Source of the DNA: Margaritispora aquatica
Lineage: Eukaryota > Ascomycota > Leotiomycetes > Helotiales > Discinellaceae
DNA length: 64,000 nucleotides
Direction of reading: 5' to 3'
Assembly (NCBI GenBank): GCA_007644065.1
Contig: VJWN01000005.1
Location: 806,001 to 870,000 of the forward strand
In this document: positions 1 to 11,159 of the stretch, in pieces
Layout of the letters: each line of letters starts with the position of its first letter
How positions within the stretch are numbered: the first letter of the stretch is position 1
Notes under the pieces: generated by a model
Database searches by the model: none
What the model saw: the letters and a program-made list of their open reading frames with translations, nothing else
What the model was told of the DNA's origin: nothing
Made by a program: the position numbers and the translations under genes

Positions 1-1253
1 TAGCAAATGATTAATTCCACAGAAGAGTCGCAGGATTTCAGTGGTGCTTCGGTCAGAATGAGGGGAATTGTAACGTTACGGCGAAACGGATAGTTTGTGA
101 ACCCTAACTTTGAGATTTGTGACAAAATGTAATGTAAAGCTCAATAGATCATTACTGTGCTCGCATTGAACCGGAATTTGTGAGTCGACTTCGTACGCGA
201 GATTGACAAACAATTGTTGTTATGCCTTATTGGTGTTGGTTCGTGGGATGGGAGCCTCACTGTCTCACCCAATCTGACCCGAGCATGTGCTGCGGTGAGT
301 GGTGACTTTAAGACAGCTCCCAAATTAGATCATTAGGATGCGGATCCTCGAGTTTGAATTGAGCGATGAATGTCTGAAGTTCAAGTAAGCTTTTTACTTA
401 GTACGAAGTGTAATTCATAAGACCTTCTCAATCACGATAAAGTCAGGAGAGTTGAGGAAGTTTACTAGCGAGGGCATTGAACATCTATCTTATCGTGTGA
501 TCGAAGCAGGAGAATTGACACTTCCGAAGCCAGAAACGTCGATTTGGTCGTCCTAAGGAAATGTTACAATTGATTCGAGTTCGAAGTGAATTACTCACGG
601 AATGCTAAGTGTTGGAGCACCAAGTACCTAGAGAGATGAGGTGAAGGCTGAACAAGAGGAACCCGAAAGCATGCTCACACTGCATCTTTTAATCTCATAT
701 ATCACGTGACAATACCAAGATCTCATAGGTAGTTAGCATAAGGTAAATTGTGGGTGATTATTGATGAAGTTTAAGTACACGAATCCTTCTGGAAGTATAG
801 TAGCATACCGACCAAATTACCCATAGCGATATCTTGATTGAACACTGCGTCGGCGTATCAGTGGAATGGAATTTGTCGAACATCTGAGGAAGGGTGAGAG
901 TCACGGGAGTTTGAGAATATGTTCTGCCGTTTTTCACCGATAGTATTGCTGACTAATAACATGGTCTTGACCAAATTCCATTCACGACTTGCCTCCAGCA
1001 TCCTCAATTCTGCGACAGGAAAAGTAACCCACTCTCTTTCACGAGTTTGCGAGAACAATCATTTCGCCCACAAAGAGATTTGCAGTCCTCCAATACTACT
1101 CTCAACAGACGCGCCAATCTCCCTTCTTCTTTCCTTTCGAACTGACACGCGACCGAACCAGCAGTCTATCAATCTCTCGCAAGCCTGATCAAGCCCGTCT
1201 TAATCAGCCTCAATAACCTTGGAACAAAGGATCGCAAGAGTCTGCAGATTCTC
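1..1253. other. Intergenic, no supported gene
   Basis: Only short, overlapping open frames with no recognisable domain or codon pattern lie here. The last few hundred bases are presumably the promoter and 5' UTR of the zinc-finger gene that begins at 1254. Confidence 0.6.
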
Positions 1254-2876
1254 ATGATGGCTGCCGAAGTCGTTGCAGACTCAGCTTTAGCTCATGCGCT
1301 GAATGCTGCTATACAGCCGAAGTTGGTGGAGGTGGGATGGAGCACAATTTCAGACGATTCTGCGCTCTCAGAGTACATCATCCTCATGCTGGTCAACGGC
1401 AAGACACAAGATCAAATATCATCAGAGCTCTCGGGTGAACTTCTAAACCTAGGCGAAGATGATCCAGGGGCAAGAGATTTTGCGCAGTGGTTGTTCGCGC
1501 AGATCAATGTCCTGAAAGCGCAACAAAATGGTGGCGACAGTGCGAGTCTTCAGGACACTGGGATGGACCAAGCGGAGGGACCTTCTGGAGCTCAAGATGC
1601 AGTGATGGGAGAAATGGCAGACATCTCTGATGCTGGCGAAAACAATGTGTATGCAAACCAAGCCTTGCACCTTTTCCTAGGTTGCAACCTCTATGAAAGA
1701 ATTACCAGACTAACGAATTGTAGACCCACTGGCCCAAAGTCGATGCGCAACGGAAATGGCAATTCTCGACCTAGAGATAAGCGCATGCTCGGTCATCTAG
1801 CAAAGGCGATGGACAGATCACACGATGTTCTGCATAGAGTACGCCCTCAAAACGGTAACGAACGGATAAACACACATGCCCGTGCTGCACCAACTGGCCC
1901 TCGTCAACAGAACTCTACAATTCGAGGTGGTCCTCGGAATGTCAATGGTCGCTTCAACAATAATATGACGCCTCAACAGATGCAGCAGGGTCTGGCTGGA
2001 GCGAATATGTCTATGACGCAGCAACAGCAGGTAGAGCTGTTTGCTATGCTGGAGCAGCAGTCGAAGATAATGGCACAGATGCTTGGTTCACAGGCGGCTA
2101 TGGGAAGAGGAGGCCCAATGAACAACAATGGAGCAATGGGCTTCAATCAACAGCAGCAATCTTCGAGGTCCTTATTTGATCGAGTCCAGAGCAACCCGTC
2201 GCGAAATCAGAATAACTTTCAGAGAGGACCACCTGCGAACAGATACAATGGGCACAATGCGAATGAAGCTGCGCCTGAGGGACCATCCTCGTCTATGGAT
2301 GTTGAGATGTCGCAAGAGAAGAAGGAGATGGATCCTGAAAATACAACATGCAAGTTCAATCTGTCTTGCACTAACAAGGACTGCCCCTTTGCACATCAGT
2401 CAACAGCTGCACCACCAGGGACGACTATCGATTACGGTGATGTGTGCTCATTCGGTGCTGCATGCAAAAATCGCAAGTGCACAGGAAAGCACCCATCCCC
2501 TGCTCAAAAGTCGGTCTTTCAAACTCAGCAGGACTGCAAGTTCTTCCCAAACTGCACCAACCCACACTGCCCGTTCAAGCACCCATCGATGCCCCTATGC
2601 CGGAATGGAGCCGACTGTAGCACGGTGGACTGCAAATTCACTCACGTTAAGACCTTGTGCAGATTCAACCCCTGCTTGAACCCAAGTTGTACATTCAAGC
2701 ATGCTGAGGGTCAGAAGAGAGGAAAATTTGAGGATAAAGTTTGGACACCTGGCGCGCCAAAGGAGCATGTCAGCGAGAGGAAGTTTGTGGATGAGAATAG
2801 TGGACCGGAGGAGTTGATTGTACCAGGATCTGAAGCACCTGGATTGAGCCAAGGCTCAACGGTGGTTATCACATAA
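1254..2876 (+). CDS. NAB2: Nab2-type CCCH zinc-finger poly(A) RNA-binding protein
   Basis: Nab2-family proteins bind poly(A) tails in the nucleus and act in mRNA 3'-end length control and export. The frame starts with two adjacent ATGs (1254, 1257). The first ~85 residues look like the helical Nab2 N-terminal (PWI-like) domain. An Arg/Gly/Asn- and Gln-rich linker with RGG-like pieces follows. The C-terminal part carries five CCCH fingers of the short Nab2 spacing at about 2347-2700: CKFNLSC..., CSFGAAC..., CKFFPNC..., CRNGADC..., CRFNPC.... A likely 75-nt intron lies at 1649-1723 (GTATGC donor, CTAAC branch site, TTGTAG acceptor). Because 75 is a multiple of three and has no in-frame stop, the frame is open with or without splicing (540 aa unspliced, 515 aa spliced). 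The residues it would encode look unlike the rest of the linker, so I favour splicing. Confidence 0.88.
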   Translation: MMAAEVVADSALAHALNAAIQPKLVEVGWSTISDDSALSEYIILMLVNGKTQDQISSELSGELLNLGEDDPGARDFAQWLFAQINVLKAQQNGGDSASLQDTGMDQAEGPSGAQDAVMGEMADISDAGENNVYANQALHLFLGCNLYERITRLTNCRPTGPKSMRNGNGNSRPRDKRMLGHLAKAMDRSHDVLHRVRPQNGNERINTHARAAPTGPRQQNSTIRGGPRNVNGRFNNNMTPQQMQQGLAGANMSMTQQQQVELFAMLEQQSKIMAQMLGSQAAMGRGGPMNNNGAMGFNQQQQSSRSLFDRVQSNPSRNQNNFQRGPPANRYNGHNANEAAPEGPSSSMDVEMSQEKKEMDPENTTCKFNLSCTNKDCPFAHQSTAAPPGTTIDYGDVCSFGAACKNRKCTGKHPSPAQKSVFQTQQDCKFFPNCTNPHCPFKHPSMPLCRNGADCSTVDCKFTHVKTLCRFNPCLNPSCTFKHAEGQKRGKFEDKVWTPGAPKEHVSERKFVDENSGPEELIVPGSEAPGLSQGSTVVIT

Positions 2877-3378
2877 TGCGAGGATGTGTCATGAATAGGA
2901 GCTACAAAACTGTATACCATTTTCTTTCACTGGGGTTTGGCTGGCTGGCAGAACGAGTGGCGTTTGGGTTAGTTCATTATGATTTTGCTCGGGAGGAGAT
3001 GACATGCATATGGCTTAGGTAGAATGAAAGCTTGTGTCTTTGGCACCTCAGAGCAAAAGAACTCTGAGGCAAGCCCCCCAACATACATGGCCTTATGATA
3101 TTGCATTGAAGAGTGATTTGCCCCTTTTACAACTGATTTTCAAGCTTCTAAACGGCCTCAAGATTCCATATGTTTTCATTGAATATAAATCATACCATCA
3201 TAAGCAATGCAGGCCCTCATCTGTAAAGCAAATGTGTTTCGCTGCAGGTCAGAAGCATGCATGAAGCTCATCGAGGGGCTCGCTAAAATGCACTAGCGTT
3301 CTACCGTATTTTGTACGACGACATCATTTTCATGAATTTTGGCCAATTCTTGAGGAGGAGTTTCAATTGCCCCTGGTA

Positions 3379-5402
3379 ATGGCTCCCCAAATTCTTGAAC
3401 ACGCTCTTGTAAGCCTATTACGACAATGCTTTACCATTCCCAGCTGTCGAGCTTCACGGATTCGTCGTCAACCGATTTCTTATAGCTCTGAGAGAGCTCC
3501 CCACCATCCGCGATTTCGGTCATATCCACAAGCAGAGTCAAGATGCCACTTTTCCAATAATGCGTCGGCAGAGCCAACGATTGCTCCCTCCCGTCTTAGA
3601 TCTGCGAGACTGGGTTCGGAAGATTTACGAGAATATCTGCCCTCAACGTTAGAAGCAAGGACCAGGAATCATGCGGATGGGGGGGAGGCCAAGAAGGGCC
3701 AACAAATCGCAGTACTCGGAGGAGGCATCACTGGACTCTCTACCGCGCATTACTTGTCGCGAGAATTGCCAAATGCTCAAATTACTTTGTACGAAGGGAG
3801 TGAGAGATTGGGAGGTTGGTTGAACAGCGAGCAAGTTCCTGTTGGGAATGGTTACATCACCATAGAGCAAGGCCCAAGGACTCTGAGATCTAATTCAACC
3901 GCAGCACTTGTAACCCTCGAGATGGTATGTTTGATTCCGTTTTATTTGGTTCTAAGCTAACGTTTGCACTAGATCCAACATCTTGGACTCCAAGACGAGA
4001 TGCTGATTACCTACAAGACAGCGGCTGCTGCTCGAAATCGATTCGTGTACTATCCAGATCGCCTCGTCAGAATGCCAGGTCCAGGACAAGACATTTTCGA
4101 TCAGGCATGGAGAGTAATGACTGAGCCTGTCTTCAAGGGTTTTGCTACTGGCGTGATGGGAGAACTGTGGCGGCCGCCACCTTCCGAACACCCAGGAGAT
4201 GAGTCCGTGGCATCATTCTTAACAAGGAGACTAGGCTCACCCGATGTCGCAAACAATATTGCTTCAGCAGTCCTCCATGGCGTTTATGCAGGCGATGTGC
4301 ACCAACTCAGCGCGAAAAGCTTGATGGGGAAACTTTACCATCAAGAGCAGGTCAACGGAAGCATTGCTCGATCCTTAGCCATGTCGATCAGAGACCACAC
4401 GCTTTTTATGACCCAGAAGGATATCGATCTTCAAGATGAGATCGATCCACTTGTTCCTTCTCTAAAGCAATCTTTAAGTCAGGCGAGCGTATTTGCGTTC
4501 AAACAGGGAATCAGTGCTTTGACTGAGGCTCTCGAAAACTCTCTGAGAGCTAAATCTAATGTTACCTTTAAGATGAGTGAAAAGATGACATCCATATCCT
4601 ATGATGAGGAAGGGGATGCTATGAAAGTATGGTTTAACCACATTCTGTTCTGTTATTTGTCCTTACTGACAATTTCAAGGTCAAATCAACCAGCCAGGAT
4701 CCCGAAGAGTCTTACGATAAAGTGATATCCACAATATCTGGCCGCCATCTTAACACGATAACTTCGAACGCCCTCCCAACTCTCGCCAAAACCCATGCCG
4801 TGACAGTCATGGTAGTGAACCTCTTCTTCGCAGACCCGCATCTCCTCCCTGAACAAGGTTTTGGATACCTCATCCCGCGCTCTATCCCCTACGAGCAAAA
4901 CCCGGAATGTGCTCTCGGCGTAGTCTTCGACTCCGATGCCGTAGTGGGACAAGACAGCGCGACCGGCACGAAGGTAACCGTCATGCTCGGCGGTCACTGG
5001 TGGGATGGTTTTGACGCCTATCCCGATCACTCAGAGGGCGCTCGCATGGCGCTCTCCGTCCTACGTCGCCACCTGAAGGTTGAGGAGGAGCCTCTGTTCA
5101 TCAAAACTGGCCTGCAGCACGAATGCATCCCGCAGTACACTGTCGGACACGAGTCGCGCATGGAGACTGCGCATGGGGAGTTGATGAGAGAATTCAAGGG
5201 CAAGCTGCTCGTGGCGGGGAATAGCTATCATGGTGTTGGATTGCACGATTGCATCAGGTCAGCAAGGGATGTTGTGATGAGTATTAGGAGTGGGAAGTAT
5301 GGCGCGACGGGGTTGGAGGACTCGAATAAGCCGCAGTGGGTCAATTATGATATGACGGCTAAGTTCTTGGCACATCAGGCTAGGAGGAAGAGGAATGAAT
5401 GA
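3379..5402 (+). CDS. HEM14: Protoporphyrinogen oxidase (haem biosynthesis), three exons
   Basis: This FAD enzyme oxidises protoporphyrinogen IX to protoporphyrin IX, the penultimate step of haem synthesis, at the mitochondrial inner membrane. My model is 3379-3924, 3973-4626 and 4680-5402, giving 640 aa. Both introns are short (48 and 53 nt), phase 0, with GTATGT and GTATGG donors. The first ~100 residues are Arg/Ser-rich with almost no acidic residues, as in a mitochondrial presequence. The dinucleotide-binding motif GGGITGLSTAHYL follows at about residue 119, then the E-GSERLGGW segment. The last exon has the conserved C-terminal GGHWWDGF and NSYHGVGLHDCI segments; the latter closes the FAD site. 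The start at 3379 is the first ATG in frame. The length is on the long side because of the N-terminal extension. Confidence 0.92.
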
Positions 5403-6789
5403 GTGAGTGATATGCGGTGTGGTGTGATGCATAGTGTGTCGATTAGCGGAAGGCAGATAGATGGCTTGGTGTGTTCAGATACTGCTGGTACCGGGAAGTA
5501 GAGGAGACTAAGTGGATGGACAATTCCTAGTGTCTGAAAAGCGGAGGAGCTGAGCATTTTAGCCAGCTTCATGTGTTTATAGTGTCTGTTTACTTGTATG
5601 ATAGAGATAGATAGATAGAGATGGGTGCTAGGAGACGAACACAAAAGAAAGGAATCAAAAGTAAAGGATAGATTCGAATCATGATTCACGATTGCAAGTC
5701 TGGAGTTATTTATTGTGTGTGCGAACGTCTTGGACTGGTGTTCAACTCTCATATATAAATAAGTATACAAGTATAGTTAGTGCCAAGGATACATGTGTGT
5801 TTGTGTGTATACGTATGTATGTGTAGTGTGTCTCGATGAAATATTAAGAATTATATATTGCCAATCTCAGGCTTTTCGCATCCTTCAGACGCACGCCTCT
5901 CTGTAGGTCCGTCTGTCTTTCGATTGCACTCTCCGGTTTTTCATGGCCCATTTTAACCTTCTCCGCCCCCCCCCCACCTCCGGTTTTCCCATCCCAACTC
6001 CTATATGCCCCGATCGATCTCCCTTGTGGTCTGTTTCCCACTCCTCGAACTCCTCATTTTTATCCTCTCTTGACCTTGAATTACTAACTGATTGCAGAAT
6101 TTGGGATGTTCACGACCAAAGCGACCCTTTGGCATGAAATAAGGTATCATCGATAGCCGTCAGGCCAAACCAAGTCAGGCTATGAGCGGACTTTTTTGCA
6201 AGCCAAGACTTTCCTTCCATGCGTATTTAAATACTCCTGCTCGCTGTCCCCAATTAGAGAAAGGGATCTTACAAACCGATCTTCATCACTGTCGTCGCCA
6301 TTGTCGTTGGTAAGGCCAGGTCGAGTAGCGACAGCGCAGGGTAGGGTAGTTTCAGATTGCATGGGGTTGCGATGCCCATCCACAGCAGATGAATGTCCTC
6401 CTTGATGAGGAGAACTGTGAATAGTAGAATATACTCCAGATCTTCTTTTCGATCTTTAATGGCTTCCGACGATGAAAGGTGTACGGATCGAGCCAATCCA
6501 ACAGCGAATCCATTTTATTTTTTGTGTTCTTTCGTTGTGTGATTCTCGGCTATTCCGTTTCTCGTTCCATTTGTGTTGTAGATATGCATTGAATGAAACC
6601 CTTGGTTCATAAATCTCAACTTCCTGGCATCTGGACGGGGAAGCCATATTCAATATTTAGTCCCAATCCATCACCTCGCTCGAATGGTGTGCGTGTTGGT
6701 TCGATTTTCATGAACTGTTCCCAGAATGCATGGCAGCCTGTATTTCATCAGCACTCTCCTTCCAGCATTCTCTCTTCCACTTCAACAGT
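5403..6789. other. Intergenic, no supported gene
   Basis: The 3' flank of the haem gene holds a short GATA-type simple repeat near 5600-5622 and TG-rich runs near 5790-5830. No open frame here has a recognisable domain. The right part is the 3' flank of the minus-strand gene ending at 6790. Confidence 0.5.
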
Positions 6790-9438
6790 TCAATTGTATT
6801 CAATTGTATATATTGACCAGGTTGGACCAACAACAGGTGGTAAGAAGAAAGGCTTACTAGCAACATCATAAAATTCAATAGCCAACCCCCTCACACCCCT
6901 TTGTCCCATCCGCGCAAACGCAGGCGCGGCAGAGGTTTCATTCGAAGCGATGGTGTTGACGCTGCCCTGTCTCGTGAAGTTGAATCCCATGCCCACCCCT
7001 AGTCCGGCAATACTAGGGGAGGAGACTCTACTGCCTTCAAGGCGTTCGAGGGTTAGTGTTTTAGCGCGCTTGGATGGCTGGGTGGGTGGTTTGAAGTGTG
7101 ATACTATGTCTTCGTCAGTACGTTATGGATCATTAGAACTCATCAAGACAACAAAGGATAGAGTGAATCTAATGTGTGAGAGTCATGGAAAAGAAATAGC
7201 TACAAATAGGCTGCCAAGATGCAAAGAAGTGGGTTTGCTCGTACCTGGTAGTTCCACGAATCCGGCTTTCTGGTCGGAAGGTAAGTTCATGTGCTGGAAA
7301 TAAAGGATATGGCGTGTCCTCGAAAAAGGTTCCAGGAGAATCCGTACGGTACCAATGCGGCAGATGACTTGACCGGAGTGAGATTTGATCGTACATACGT
7401 CTACATGGTGTTTGACTTCTTTATTGAGGAGAATACTTTGGAACTCCAGGAAGTCTATAAGCATATCTTAGCCAAATTCATCATTCATGTAAATAGGGAC
7501 CGATGTCGCGGATAGTAAGCTTACCAGACTCTTTAAAAAATTTGTAAATTGGTGGGCATGGATGCACCTCAATAGCCACTTCTCTATTTTCGGACTTGAC
7601 GAAAACTTTCAGGTGGTGAGTTCCTTTGAATTGAACCCTGAACAAAGGGATCGGATCTTGATAGCCACCTGCGACATGGTGGCTATCAACAAATGGAACC
7701 ATAGATGTCTCGATCTTGGGATCTTCGTTGTCAGTGTCAACAGAATGGCGATATCTTGTAAGGCCATCCATGCTATATGATGAAATCGTTAGAACATCGT
7801 CTTCATCATTTTTTGATATACTCCTTATCACAGCACGGATGGTATGCTGTGGATATTGTCTGCAATTGCGGTTAGGTACTTGCTATACTTGAACTGTGGG
7901 ACAACTTACAAGTATATGGGGAAGTCATGGTCGGAACGAATCGAAGACCGACGAGGTATCGATGAAGTCGAATTAGTCCTGCTGTTAGACGACAATCGTC
8001 TATCTGTAGGGGAGATTGATAATCGTCTTTCGTTCGGCGAGGACGACAAAGAACCCGTATTTCGGCTCGAAGATCTAGTTGGGCCTGTCCAGCCATCATA
8101 CGATGCTGGTGGTGAAAGGTTGCCGGAGGTTCTTCGTGGTTGTATTGTCATCGGAAGTGTTGGAGCCGCACTCGCTGGCACGATCGCTTCACTTGCAGCT
8201 GCGGAATCCATTGTCCAAACTCTGCCTACTGGTGGTGCTCGTACTGGGGCTCGTACTGGGGCTAAAGGATGTAGTCTCTCCCTCTCGATACGGTCTCTCA
8301 TTGTTTCCCATGCCAGAAGCTCTTCCTGTATAGCAATCCGTGGATTTGTCGTTGTCAAGGATGTGTCAGCCTGTGGAACGTGGTGCAAAATTCCAACAGC
8401 ATCTCCAGTCTGGACTCTGATCTCTCTTAGGCGAATCAGGAGTTGCTGAGTAGTAGGTTGTAATGTCTCTTGTCCACCAGTTTCCGTAATCGTTGCCATC
8501 GTCTCTGGCTTCTTGACTCTCATGGAAAGATTTTCGAGACGTTGGCTAATTAAGCCTCTGTCTTCCTCCCCAAACACATCTCTCTCCACGCCATGAGAAC
8601 TTGAAGCGATTGTTGCATACTGGGCTTCGTCATTGCGACGCATTACTGACCAAGGAACAACATCGTTCTGGCTGTTGCTCCCTTCAAGGAGTCTGACTGC
8701 AGGTGGCGCAGCGATTGGTGGTGGTAGATGCAAGGCACGCTCAAATTGGCGAAGAAAAGGATAGTCAATCTCGTGTGCTTGTTGGCCATCATCGAGAGGA
8801 TTCGTGATTCGCTTGAGATTCGCCGTAATAGATCCTACAAAATCCAAATGCGATGCGACAAGCTTGTGGTTTGTGGCAATAAGCTCACTCTGTGTTGTAC
8901 TAAGACATAGTTAGTGATTGTTACTAAGTTTGCCCAAGGATCTCCATAGTGCGTACCCAAAATCAGTCACTTTTTGATGAATATCTACTGTGATGTCGTA
9001 AGCAGCGAGGGTAAGGAAGAATCGAAGCTTTCCTCTCAGCTTTGTGACTGCTGCTCGCTGGGTTGGCCATTCCACTTGTCGATAAAACTCGACAACCTGA
9101 TTTCGAGTGAAGGCAACCTTCTGTACCCACGTAGAGCGACCAGCTCGAATAGCTTTTGTATTCGGGTTCACTCGCTGTATCAAGGCGAAATGTTTCTTGA
9201 TGAACTCAGTACAGTCGATCCTAAGCTCTCTGTGTGACTGCACAAGTCGTTCGTCTTTAGCGCAACTTGATTTCTTCCTCTCCCAGTCATCCAGGCGGCT
9301 GATGACATGGTAAAATTCATCGAAAAATTGTGTCGCTTCATATTTCGCATTAAGAGGACCATCAGCGACAGCTTGCCAAACATCCCATAACGCTTTCAGA
9401 CCTGCGATGACATCGCCGGCGCTCCACCCAAACGACAT
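6790..9438 (-). CDS. Fungal protein of unknown function, five exons
   Basis: I do not recognise a named family. The model on the minus strand is 9438-8957, 8899-7910, 7859-7525, 7454-7245 and 7109-6790 (778 aa), with introns of 57, 50, 70 and 135 nt; phases agree at every join. The start MSFGWSAGD with an amphipathic helical first ~160 residues resembles the N-terminal helical domains found on some fungal STAND-type and related proteins, but no NACHT or NB-ARC motif follows. The middle (residues ~280-490) is a Ser/Arg-rich low-complexity linker with short SIS/RRLS repeats. The exons after it encode a compact part (ISSYSMDGLTRYRH..., DPIPLFRVQFKGTHHLKVFV) that looks folded and conserved. The 3' end is the weakest point: a further donor (GTAAGC at 6857) could splice past the stop at 6790. 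Confidence 0.68.
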
Positions 9439-11159
9439 GACAAGATATATGAACGTTTAAAAGAGGCCGGGCCATGAACGATAGAAATACTCGGGAGCGG
9501 GGTGAAACCAAGGTCAAAGCTTGCAGAACCACATGGCATGGTCTGTGACAAACGCAGGGTATGATAAGGAGTATTGGACTGTACTTGAGGGTGCGAGGTG
9601 TAGGATTTCGCGAATCGAAGTGCTGACAGGCAAGGGATGACCAGAAACGAAATGGTAAATGGTAAATGTTAGGTGCGGGATGAGAAATGTGGTTTTGTTT
9701 TAGAGCACGACCTCTCGGTAGGTAACTCAGAAGAGAGACAAATGTGGTCGAACTGAACAAATAATACAGAGGCATACGAATGCTTCTCGGTCTAAGTTCG
9801 AGCCTTACTTTTTCAGCCAGACTCTTCACTTGTTCGAAACGCCAACCAAGACTGTACTGTACTGTACTTTCGTAGCGGCTCTAGGTGGTGGCCTCATTGG
9901 TGAAAGTGTGAGTGTGAGCATGCACCCGATGCGTGGATTTCATCCCAAGTAAGTCGGCAAGAAATGTATGGTACGGAAACACTGCAGATGGCCTCCGTTG
10001 GTTCAAGTGCCCAGCTCGGAAACCCGAGCCCCAGAGGAGGAGGAGGACAGCAGATTTTCTCTCCGCACCGTCGCATCGCAGCACCAGCCTTCAGAGGTGA
10101 ATTCTCGATACGTAAGGTAACAATTACTTACAGGCAGGGCAACCTGCGTCAGACGCTCTTCTCAGGGGTCACTTGATGCCAGCAAGGGCTGCAGTGACCT
10201 GGTAAACGCTGCATTTGACCTTGTACATTCATCTTGGAACAAAGAGGCTGAAGGATTCTGGGGCGACTTCTTTGGGATGGAGAATCCAGAAGCCCTGGAT
10301 CACTCAATCGTCACCCGTTGAGGGTCGAATGAGGTTGAAGTTAAGCTACACGTGTATCTCGCTTAACTCTAGGTCAACCAATGGTCCCCCTGAATATAGA
10401 AGCTAGATCCAATTTGGCATTAGCGTATACTTGTCAATATCAACCTCTCTCAACTGGAATTCAATCCAATCGAATCCCAGAGACTCGCTTTCACACCCTC
10501 CCTTCATCCCCTCCCCAGCCTGATCAGGAAAACCGCTGCATCCGTTGCACCCAATGTCCTCCGCCCATGTTTCTGACTGCTTGGTACCGACTCCCAAGAG
10601 TTCGTGTCAGCCAAGCGATGTTGTTTCTTGAAGACCTATGGTAATACCTCCTGCAAACCCTGCAAGATACATCGAGTTTATGAGATGCCAGGCCTTGCAG
10701 TAACCTAATATTTGCTAGAGTATTCAGTGTTTTTCCTGAAAAGAGCGCTTGGTTCTCGCATATGGGCACAAGAATTCCCTCAAGCTTACCCGGTTCAGAA
10801 ACATCTCCCCGTCGTCCTTGGAGCGATGAACACCAGTTCAACGGGATGTGGTGGCTGAGGGACCTGGCTTAAGCGGTATGAACCGACCACCACCCCATGC
10901 CAATGCTCGGCGAACAGGTGGAAATGAGATGCTTCTTGCACCCCGGCGGAGCATGATAATTCATCTCAGCCTTACCAGACAGCCTAGGTCCTAACTGTAG
11001 TCGTGGGATATATTGACATGAAGAGAAAGTTGTTGAATGTATTCATACCTTTATTACTAGAAAAGACCAGCAACTCGGAGACATAAACTGTGAGAGTATT
11101 TGTCGCCAGGCCTTGAAATCATCAAGAACTGAGATACCATAACCTTCTGAGCAGCAGCT
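9439..11159. other. Intergenic, no supported gene
   Basis: This is the promoter side of two divergently oriented genes (minus-strand start at 9438, plus-strand start at 11160). The stretch contains a TACTG-type repeat near 9850-9870. Short open frames such as that at 10524-10841 (-) lack any recognisable domain. Confidence 0.5.
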
